From: Actinomycetota bacterium
GTDB taxonomy: Bacteria; Actinomycetota; Coriobacteriia; Anaerosomatales; D1FN1-002
Direction of reading: 5' to 3'
NCBI GenBank assembly: GCA_005774595.1
Contig: VAUM01000103.1
Coordinates: 1-6,123 of the forward strand
DNA: 6,123 bases
Both the position numbers and the translations under genes were made by a program. This document shows, piece after piece, positions 1-6,123 of the stretch. The notes under the pieces are model-generated. The model saw only the letters and a program-made list of their open reading frames with translations, was not told where the DNA came from and ran no database searches. Position 1 is the first letter of the stretch, and each line of letters starts with the position of its first letter.

Positions 1-257
1 GCACGTTCACGATCGCCGGCGGGGCGGCCTACACCAGCACGGTCACGGTGTCGCTCGACTCGACCGTGACCGACGCGACGACGCTCGAGATGCGCGTCGA
101 TCCGGGCACCGGCACGTTCGGCGGCTGGTTCCCGTACGCCTCGTTCGTGACGACCGCGCTGCCGAGCGGCGACGGCACCAAGACCGTGAACGTCCAGTAC
201 CGCGACGCCGCGGGCAACACGATCACGCTCACCGACACGATCCGGCTCGACGCCACG
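1..257 (+). other. Module A1 (partial), Ig-like repeat
   Basis: This is the first visible A-type module and lacks its first residues; the opening gc is probably the end of a Gly codon (GTFTIAGG, with Phe where the others have Met). Landmarks are LEMRVD at about residues 30-35, FGGWFPYA, LPSGDGTKTV and YRDAAGN, ending DTIRLDAT. It belongs to the subclass with a two-residue longer loop (VTDATTLEMR), shared with A4 and A6. A modules match a widespread bacterial and archaeal surface repeat whose usual form reads MRFSNDG, W..YA, GDGTKTVYVQ, AGN. That family match is from memory of such sequences, not from a search. Confidence 0.75.
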
Positions 258-3200
258 GCGCCGAGCGGCACGATGGCGGTCTCGGGCGGCGCGGCCGTGA
301 CCGGCACGCGCACCGTGACCGTCGACTCCACCGTGACCGGCGCTGCCGACATGCGCGTCGATCCGGGCACCGGCGCGTTCGGTGGCTGGTTCGCCTACGC
401 GGCGCAGGTGACCACCCAGCTGCCGAGCGGAGACGGCACCAAGACCGTGCGCGCCGAGTACCGCAGCGCGGCGTCCCTCGTCACCACGCTGACCGACACG
501 ATCGTGCTGGACACGACCGCTCCGAGCGGCACGATGTCGATCGCCGGCGGCGCGGCGTACACGAGCACGCGCACGGTGTCGGTCGACTCGGCCGTGACCG
601 GCGCGACGCAGATGCGCGTCGACGCCGGCGGCGGCTTCGGCGCCTGGACCGCGTACGCGGCCACCACCCCGTGCGTGCTCCCGAGCGGCGACGGCACGAA
701 GACCGTCACGGCCGAGTACGCCGACGCGGCCGGCAACACGCTGACGCTGTCCGACACCATCCGCCTGGACACGGCCGCCCCGCTCACCACATCGGACGCG
801 CCCGCGAGCTGGAGCGGTGCGACCGTGACCGTGACGCTGACGCGCACCGACTCGTACTCGGGCGTGGCGTGGACGCGCTACCGGATCGGCGCCGGTCCCG
901 TGACCACCTACACCGCGCCGTTCGCGGTCTCGGCCGAGGGCACGACCACCCTGCAGTTCTACAGCGCCGACACGGCCGGCAACGTCGAGGCCACCCAGAC
1001 CGCCACCGTGCGCATCGACAAGACCGCGCCGGCAAGCTCGCACACCGCTCCGGCCGGCTGGCAGGCCGGCTCGGCCACCGTGACCCTGACGGCCAGCGAC
1101 GCGCACTCCGGCGTGGCGGCCACCCGCTACCGCGTCGGCTCCGGCGCGGTCGCGACCTACACAGCCCCGTTCGCGGTCACCGACGAGGGCACGGTCACGG
1201 TCTCGTACTGGTCGGTCGACGCGGCCGGCAACACCGAGGCCACGAAGACCGCCACCGTTTACGTCGACGCGCACGCGCCGGTCTCGGGCGCATTCGCCGA
1301 CGTCGGCTGGCAGGCAGGCTCCGCCTCGGTGACGCTGTACGCCGCCGACGCGCTCTCGGGGCTCGCGGGCACCTACTACCAGGCCGGCGCCGGCCCGGTG
1401 ACGCTCTACACGCTGCCGTTCTCGGTCACTGCCAAGGGCACGACGACCGTGACCTACTGGTCGGTGGACAACGTGGGCAACGCCGAGGCCACGAAGTCGG
1501 TGGCGGTCCGCGTCGACTCGACGCCGCCTTCGAGCACCACCGACGCGACCGGCTACTACACCGCCGACACCACCATCACCATCAGCGCCACGGACACCTA
1601 CTCCGGCGTCGCGTCGACGCACTGGCGGCTCGACGGCGGCTCGTGGACGACCGGGACGGCCGCACCCGTGCCGTTCCCCGACAGCCACACGCTCGAGTAC
1701 TACTCGGTCGACAACGTGGGCAACGCGGAAGCGCCGCACTCGCTCGTCGTGCCGATGCTGCACCGCTACGAGGAGACCGCCACGGCGCTGTACGAGACCG
1801 GCACCTGGACGCAGGCGGCCTACAACGCCGGCTACTCGTCGGGCTACATGAACTACACCGACACGACGAGCAGCGTGTTCGCGCGCTTCACCGGCACCGG
1901 TGTCGTGGTCATCGGGGCGAGGGGCACCAACTACGGCATCATGCGCATCACCGTCGACGGCAGCGCCGTGACCACGGACTGCTACGCGGCCGTCTTCTCC
2001 CGCCAGCAGACCCTGTGGGTCTCGCCGGCGCTGGCGGAAGGCGCGCACACCATCGCGATCGAGTACACCGGCACCAAGAACGCCGCATCGACGAGCTACC
2101 GCGTCTCGCTCGACGCGATCGACGTCATCGGCGTGCTCGTGCCCGACACGACGCCGCCGGTCACGTCCGACGACGCGCCCGTCGGCTGGTCGTCCGTCCC
2201 GGTCACGCTGACACTCACGCCTTCGGACGACTTCTCGGGCGTGACGTCGACCCGCTACTCCGTGAACGGCGCCGCTGGTGTCACCTACACCGTGCCGTTC
2301 GCGGTCTCGGCCGACGGCGCCAACACCGTCGCGTACCGCTCGCTCGACCGGGCGGGCAACGCCGAGGAGACGCGCACCGCGACCGTGCGCGTCGACAAGA
2401 CGGCCCCGGCCGGCACGGCCGCGCTGTGCGACGGCGACGCGACGGTGGGCACGGTCACCGTCTCGGTGGACTCCTCGGTCACGGACCTGACCTCGCTCGT
2501 CATGCGCTACGACGTCGGCAACGGCCTGAGCGCGTGGCTGCCGTACGCGTCGACGCTCAGCACGCGCCTGCCGTCCGGCGACGGCACGAAGACGCTGACG
2601 GCGGCCTACCGCGACCTGGCCGGCAACACGACCACGCTGACCGACACGATCGTGCTGGACACGACCGCTCCGAGCGGCACGATGTCGATCGCCGGCGGCG
2701 CGGCGTACACGAGCACGCGCACGGTGTCGGTCGACTCGGCCGTGACCGGCGCGACGCAGATGCGCGTCGACGCCGGCGGCGGCTTCGGCGCCTGGACCGC
2801 GTACGCGGCCACCACCCCGTGCGTGCTCCCGAGCGGCGACGGCACGAAGACCGTCACGGCCGAGTACGCCGACGCGGCCGGCAACACGCTGACGCTGTCC
2901 GACACCATCCGCCTGGACACGGCCGCCCCGCTCACCACATCGGACGCGCCCGCGAGCTGGAGCGGTGCGACCGTGACCGTGACGCTGACGCGCACCGACT
3001 CGTACTCGGGCGTGGCGTGGACGCGCTACCGGATCGGCGCCGGTCCCGTGACCACCTACACCGCGCCGTTCGCGGTCTCGGCCGAGGGCACGACCACCCT
3101 GCAGTTCTACAGCGCCGACACGGCCGGCAACGTCGAGGCCACCCAGACCGCCACCGTGCGCATCGACAAGACCGCGCCGGCAAGCTCGCACACCGCTCCG

Positions 3201-6123
3201 GCCGGCTGGCAGGCCGGCTCGGCCACCGTGACCCTGACGGCCAGCGACGCGCACTCCGGCGTGGCGGCCACCCGCTACCGCGTCGGCTCCGGCGCGGTCG
3301 CGACCTACACAGCCCCGTTCGCGGTCACCGACGAGGGCACGGTCACGGTCTCGTACTGGTCGGTCGACGCGGCCGGCAACACCGAGGCCACGAAGACCGC
3401 CACCGTTTACGTCGACGCGCACGCGCCGGTCTCGGGCGCATTCGCCGACGTCGGCTGGCAGGCAGGCTCCGCCTCGGTGACGCTGTACGCCGCCGACGCG
3501 CTCTCGGGGCTCGCGGGCACCTACTACCAGGCCGGCGCCGGCCCGGTGACGCTCTACACGCTGCCGTTCTCGGTCACTGCCAAGGGCACGACGACCGTGA
3601 CCTACTGGTCGGTGGACAACGTGGGCAACGCCGAGGCCACGAAGTCGGTGGCGGTCCGCGTCGACTCGACGCCGCCTTCGAGCACCACCGACGCGACCGG
3701 CTACTACACCGCCGACACCACCATCACCATCAGCGCCACGGACACCTACTCCGGCGTCGCGTCGACGCACTGGCGGCTCGACGGCGGCTCGTGGACGACC
3801 GGGACGGCCGCACCCGTGCCGTTCCCCGACAGCCACACGCTCGAGTACTACTCGGTCGACAACGTGGGCAACGCGGAAGCGCCGCACTCGCTCGTCGTGC
3901 CGATGCTGCACCGCTACGAGGAGACCGCCACGGCGCTGTACGAGACCGGCACCTGGACGCAGGCGGCCTACAACGCCGGCTACTCGTCGGGCTACATGAA
4001 CTACACCGACACGACGAGCAGCGTGTTCGCGCGCTTCACCGGCACCGGTGTCGTGGTCATCGGGGCGAGGGGCACCAACTACGGCATCATGCGCATCACC
4101 GTCGACGGCAGCGCCGTGACCACGGACTGCTACGCGGCCGTCTTCTCCCGCCAGCAGACCCTGTGGGTCTCGCCGGCGCTGGCGGAAGGCGCGCACACCA
4201 TCGCGATCGAGTACACCGGCACCAAGAACGCCGCATCGACGAGCTACCGCGTCTCGCTCGACGCGATCGACGTCATCGGCGTGCTCGTGCCCGACACGAC
4301 GCCGCCGGTCACGTCCGACGACGCGCCCGTCGGCTGGTCGTCCGTCCCGGTCACGCTGACACTCACGCCTTCGGACGACTTCTCGGGCGTGACGTCGACC
4401 CGCTACTCCGTGAACGGCGCCGCTGGTGTCACCTACACCGTGCCGTTCGCGGTCTCGGCCGACGGCGCCAACACCGTCGCGTACCGCTCGCTCGACCGGG
4501 CGGGCAACGCCGAGGAGACGCGCACCGCGACCGTGCGCGTCGACAAGACGGCCCCGGCCGGCACGGCCGCGCTGTGCGACGGCGACGCGACGGTGGGCAC
4601 GGTCACCGTCTCGGTGGACTCCTCGGTCACGGACCTGACCTCGCTCGTCATGCGCTACGACGTCGGCAACGGCCTGAGCGCGTGGCTGCCGTACGCGTCG
4701 ACGCTCAGCACGCGCCTGCCGTCCGGCGACGGCACGAAGACGCTGACGGCGGCCTACCGCGACCTGGCCGGCAACACGACCACGCTGACCGACACGATCG
4801 TGCTGGACACGGTCACGCCCTTCGGCACCATGGCCGTGGCGGGCGGCGCCGCGTACACCGCGACGACGTCGGTCTCGGTGGACTCCTCGGTCACCGGCGC
4901 GAGCGACATGCGCGTCGACCCGGGCAGCGGGCTCTACGGCGGCTGGTTCGCCTACGCTTCGGCGATCTCCACCTCGCTACCCTCGGGTGACGGCGTCAAG
5001 ACGGTCCGAGCGCAGTACCGGAGCGCGGCGGGCACGGTGACGACGCTCATCGACACGATCGTGCTGGACACGGCCGCGCCGGCCGGCACGATGGCCGTGT
5101 CGGGCGGCGCCGCGTACACGACCACGCGGGCGGTGACCGTCGACTCGGCCGTGACGGACCTGACGCCGCTCGAGATGCGCGTCGACGCGGGGACCGGCTT
5201 CGGCGCCTGGACGGCGTACGCCGCGACGACACCCGCGGTCGTGCCGGCGGGCGACGGCGTGAAGACGGTCACGGTCGAGTACCGCGACGCGGTGAGCCAC
5301 GTGACCACGCTGTCGGACGCCATCACGCTCGACACCGCGGCGCCGGCGAGCGCGATCGCGTACGCGGGCAGCGCGTGGGCGTCGGGCGACGTCACGTTCA
5401 CGCTGAGTGCGGCCGACGCGGGCAGCGGCGTGGCCGCGATCCGCTACCGCCTCGGCGCCGGGGCGGAGACCACCTACACGACGACGGTGACCGTGAGCGC
5501 CGAGGGCACGACGACGGTCTCCTACCGCGCGATCGACACGGCCGGCAACGCCGAGGCCACCCAGACCGCCACGGTCCGCATCGACAAGACCGACCCGGTC
5601 ACGGCCATCAACGCGCTCCCGGCGACCTGGACCGCGTCCGACGTCCTCGTCTACTTGAGCGCGACGGATTCCGGCAGCGGCGTGGCGGGCGTCCGGTACC
5701 GCCTCGGCGCAGGGGCGGACACCACATTCACCAGCGCGTTCCTCGTCACCGCGGAGGGCACCACCACGATCTCGTACGCCGCGGTCGACGTGGCCGGTCG
5801 CACGGAGGCGACCAAGACCGCGACGGTCTACCTCGACAAGTCCGCGCCCGTGAGCGCCGCCTCGGGCGTCCCGAGCGGCTGGGCGACGCCGTCGGTCACG
5901 TTCTCGCTCGCGGCCACCGATGCGTACACGTCCGTCGCGGGGATCAGGTACCGCCTGAACGGCGGCTCCTGGACGACGTACACGGTCCCGGTCGCGGTCT
6001 CCGCCGAGGGCACCACGACGCTCGAGTACCGCTCGGTGGATGCGCTCGGCAATCTCGAGGCCGTCCACACGGCGTACGTGCGGCTCGATTCCGGCGCGCC
6101 CACGACGACGATCGCGGGCGTGC
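1..6123 (+). CDS. Giant modular surface/secreted repeat protein, internal fragment (both ends missing)
   Basis: The frame starting at base 3 is open for 2,040 codons with no stop and no visible start. Third codon positions are almost always G or C, as expected for the true frame in high-GC DNA, and every part translates into recognisable repeat modules. Module order by residue is: A1 1-85 (partial), A2 86-172, A3 173-258, B1 259-341, B2 342-424, B3 425-507, B4 508-587, C1 588-713, B5 714-800, A4 801-888, a second identical A3-to-A4 set 889-1604, A5 1605-1691, A6 1692-1779, B6 1780-1863, B7 1864-1947, B8 1948-2031, B9 2032-2040 (partial). Composition (Thr about a fifth of some modules, little Lys, almost no Cys) and Ig-like folds suggest an extracellular stalk or adhesin. 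No signal peptide, transmembrane segment, sortase motif, SLH or enzyme domain lies in the window, so the anchoring mode and true function are unknown. The full protein must exceed 2,040 residues. Confidence 0.93.
258..518 (+). other. Module A2, Ig-like repeat
   Basis: An 87-residue A module (residues 86-172) running from APSGTMAVSGG to TIVLDTT. It has the short loop form VTGAADMRVD and the landmarks FGGWFAYA and LPSGDGTKTVRAEYRSAA. The usual AGN near the end is replaced by ASL, a change closely paralleled in A5 (RSAAGT). Its last 36 bases enter the tandem duplication, so the end of A2 is the left recombination point. Confidence 0.78.
519..776 (+). other. Module A3, Ig-like repeat with a cysteine
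   Basis: An 86-residue A module (residues 173-258), APSGTMSIAGG to TIRLDTA, with MRVDAGGGFGAWTAYA and LPSGDGTKTVTAEYADAAGN. Sixteen of its 86 residues are Thr. It carries Cys224 (TTPCVLPSG), one of only three cysteines in each duplicated unit. The related downstream module A6 has Ala at that place (TTPAVVPAG). The copy in unit 2 occupies 2667-2924. Confidence 0.78.
777..1763 (+). other. Modules B1-B4, four OmpL47/Ig-like repeats
   Basis: Four tandem B modules: B1 777-1025, B2 1026-1274, B3 1275-1523 (83 residues each) and B4 1524-1763 (80 residues). B1-B3 share SG(V/L), a Tyr-rich strand (TRYR or TYYQ), YT.PF.V, the strand (E/K)GT.T(V/L), (A/V)GN.EAT and V.VD or V.ID. This is the pattern of the Ig-like/OmpL47-type repeats of bacterial surface proteins; the name is known from annotated relatives and no lectin or enzyme residues are implied. 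B4 is atypical: LDGGSWTTGT replaces the YT.PF region, EGTTTV becomes DSHTLEY, and its last strand reads HSLVVPMLH instead of TATVRIDKT, just where it meets the C domain. The copy in unit 2 occupies 2925-3911. Confidence 0.75.
1764..2141 (+). other. C domain (copy 1), galactose-binding-like jelly-roll module
   Basis: A module of about 126 residues (588-713) unlike A and B. It starts RYEETATALYETGTW and then shows SGYMNYTDTTSSVFARFTGT, GVVVIGARGTNYGI, MRITVDGSAV, Q.LW.SP.LAEGAHTI.I and a closing LDAIDVIG. This follows the layout of the jelly-roll modules with motifs YEE....Y.GTW, F.F.GT, WIG....NYG.A.V.LDG and L..G.HT, common in surface proteins and carbohydrate-active enzymes. The usual Trp of WIG is Val here, and the strand normally reading LYS reads CYAA (Cys660). 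A ligand-binding head, probably for glycan, is plausible by family but unproven; a purely structural role is possible. Confidence 0.7.
2142..2402 (+). other. Module B5, OmpL47/Ig-like repeat after the C domain
   Basis: Residues 714-800, beginning PDTTPPVTSDDAPVGW. It shows SGVTSTRYSVNGAAG, VTYTVPFAVSADGANTV and RAGNAEETRTATVRVDKT. It restores the regular B pattern after the C domain and leads directly into A4. The copy in unit 2 occupies 4290-4550. Confidence 0.75.
2403..2666 (+). other. Module A4, Ig-like repeat spanning the duplication junction
   Basis: An 88-residue A module (801-888) of the long-loop subclass (VTDLTSLVMRYD). Its first strand is divergent: APAGTAALCDGDATVGT in place of GTMAVSGGAAYT, with Cys809. 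The end (LPSGDGTKTLTAAYRDLAGN, then TTLTDTIVLDT) is standard. The boundary between the two 2,148-bp units falls inside this module, after AGNT, so its last strand is the inferred crossover site. Confidence 0.77.
2631..4778 (+). repeat. Tandem duplication, copy 2 (2,148 bp, identical to copy 1)
   Basis: This second copy directly abuts the first with no spacer. Because 2,148 is divisible by three, the frame is kept and residues 161-876 are repeated as 877-1592. Even synonymous third positions match throughout, so divergence since the duplication is not detectable by eye. No insertion sequence, inverted repeat or other mobile feature borders either copy, which favours homologous unequal exchange over transposition. 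Confidence 0.97.
2667..4814 (+). other. Second set of modules: A3' B1' B2' B3' B4' C1' B5' A4'
   Basis: This is the module-level view of copy 2, residues 889-1604: A3' 2667-2924, B1' 2925-3173, B2' 3174-3422, B3' 3423-3671, B4' 3672-3911, C1' 3912-4289, B5' 4290-4550, A4' 4551-4814. All residues equal those of the first set except the last, which is Val (DTV) where A4 has Thr, because identity ends at base 4811. The second C domain lies exactly 716 residues after the first, so two identical candidate binding heads are carried on one stalk. Confidence 0.8.
4779..4811 (+). repeat. 33-bp partial third copy at the end of the tandem array (crossover homology)
   Basis: These 33 bases equal 483-515 and 2631-2663 and encode TTLTDTIVLDT, the conserved last strand of an A module. 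Identity stops at 4812, where the sequence turns to VTPFGTM rather than TAPSGTM. The total match between 483-2663 and 2631-4811 is therefore 2,181 bp with an offset of 2,148. A shared segment at both borders is what crossing-over between the ends of A2 and A4 would leave. Confidence 0.93.
4815..5339 (+). other. Modules A5 and A6, Ig-like repeats after the duplication
   Basis: A5 (4815-5075, 87 residues) reads TPFGTMAVAGGAAYT, then VTGASDMRVD, YGGWFAYA and RAQYRSAAGTVTTL. A6 (5076-5339, 88 residues) reads APAGTMAVSGGAAYT, then VTDLTPLEMRVD, GFGAWTAYAATTP and YRDAVSHVTTL. Both have GDGVKTV where the other A modules have GDGTKTV, and neither contains Cys. A5 most resembles A2, and A6 shares its central GFGAWTAYAATTP with A3. 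Confidence 0.75.
5052..5072 (+). repeat. Fourth occurrence of the 21-bp core of the junction sequence
   Basis: The last 21 bases of the 33-bp junction element (encoding DTIVLDT) recur here exactly, at the end of module A5, after 495-515, 2643-2663 and 4791-4811. The 12 bases upstream (5040-5051) differ from the full element at three positions. It is coding sequence, but it is also a short stretch of homology that could support further exchanges. Confidence 0.85.
5340..6123 (+). other. Modules B6, B7, B8 and partial B9, OmpL47/Ig-like repeats
   Basis: B6 (5340-5591), B7 (5592-5843) and B8 (5844-6095) are 84 residues each; B9 begins at 6096 (APTTTIAGV) and is cut by the window end. B6 keeps the full pattern: SGVAAIRYRLGAGAETTYT, SAEGTTTVSYRAID, AGNAEATQTATVRIDKT. 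B7 has AGR in place of AGN. B8 lacks the SGV turn (AYTSVAGIRYRL) and has LNGGSWTTYT, which resembles B4 (LDGGSWTTGT). B6-B8 differ from one another at many synonymous sites, unlike the two 2,148-bp units. Nothing marks the end of the gene here. Confidence 0.75.

Larger units (their letters stand above)
483..2630 (+). repeat. Tandem duplication, copy 1 (2,148 bp, 716 codons)
   Basis: This is the first copy of an in-frame direct repeat. It starts exactly on a codon boundary (codon 161) at the end of module A2 and runs to the AGNT motif of A4. Identity with the second copy begins at base 483: the two bases before it (tc, against cg at 2629-2630) and everything upstream differ. The unit encodes the tail of an A module, then A3, B1-B4, the C domain, B5 and most of A4. 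Comparing it line by line with the region 2,148 bases downstream, I saw no mismatch. Confidence 0.97.

Noticed and set aside
1764..2141. Calling the C domain a glycosidase or other enzyme
   Set aside because: Its length and motifs fit a non-catalytic binding-type jelly-roll, and no catalytic signature is visible.
483..4811. Transposon, integron or phage-mediated duplication
   Set aside because: No transposase, integrase, terminal inverted repeats or target-site duplication is seen. The borders are coding sequence with 33 bp of shared homology, which unequal exchange explains more simply.
671..4990. Long + strand frame of 1,439 codons in the second reading phase
   Set aside because: It encodes a low-complexity Arg/His/Gly-rich product with no recognisable domain. 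Its length comes from high GC suppressing stops and from the 2,148-bp duplication repeating the same stop-free stretch. It overlaps the base-3 frame, whose translation gives coherent modules.
4977..6068. Minus-strand frame of 363 codons, and other antisense frames (for example 29-370, 395-847, 2606-2995, 4952-5401)
   Set aside because: Their products are low-complexity Arg/Gly- or Val/Ser-rich, mirror the repeats of the sense gene and lack domains. High GC content makes antisense frames open by chance.
1..6123. CRISPR array or short-period non-coding repeat
   Set aside because: The shorter-period repeats (about 250-264 bp) are coding modules in one frame with diverged sequence, not short identical repeats separated by unique spacers.
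1..6123. Multi-gene defence, secretion or biosynthetic system
   Set aside because: Only one gene, itself incomplete, is present. No second gene, intergenic region or enzyme motif supports a system here.

Overview
The whole window lies inside one very large protein-coding gene on the + strand. Reading from base 3, the frame is open for 2,040 codons (3 to 6122) with no stop, and it runs off both ends. No start codon, ribosome binding site, promoter, terminator, RNA gene or intergenic DNA is visible. The protein is a chain of beta-sandwich-like modules of about 80-90 residues. It is rich in Thr, Ala, Gly, Val, Ser and Asp, poor in Lys and almost free of Cys. It looks like the repetitive stalk of a giant secreted or cell-surface protein (adhesin, S-layer-like or fibre protein). 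Membrane anchor, signal peptide and any catalytic domain would lie outside the window.

Three module types occur. Type A (86-88 aa) has the landmarks GTM, MRVD, W..YA, GDGTKTV, YRDAAGN and DTI.LDT. Type B (80-87 aa) has the landmarks SGV..TRYR, YT.PF.V, EGTTTV.Y, SVD.AGN.EAT and V.IDKT, and resembles the Ig-like/OmpL47-type repeats of bacterial surface proteins. Type C (about 126 aa) begins RYEET and resembles the galactose-binding-like jelly-roll modules found in surface and carbohydrate-active proteins. The order is: A1 (partial), A2, then unit 1 [A3 B1 B2 B3 B4 C1 B5 A4], unit 2 [A3' B1' B2' B3' B4' C1' B5' A4'], then A5 A6 B6 B7 B8 B9 (partial).

The main observation is a 2,148-bp (716-codon) direct tandem duplication, 483-2630 and 2631-4778, with no difference seen in a line-by-line reading. 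A further 33 bp of the same sequence follows (4779-4811). Those 33 bp also form the start of each unit and encode the conserved A-module end TTLTDTIVLDT. This is the footprint expected of unequal crossing-over between the ends of A2 and A4 in an ancestor with one unit. The perfect identity means the event is either very recent, kept homogeneous by recombination, or an assembly artefact. The downstream A5-A6-B6 block looks like an older, diverged copy of A2-A3-B1, so the array has probably grown by repeated block duplication.

The organism is a high-GC bacterium with a very strong preference for G or C at third codon positions. An actinobacterium is plausible, including anaerobic Coriobacteriia-like lineages that carry such proteins, but this is inference; no marker gene is present. 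I see no evidence of a multi-gene system in this window.
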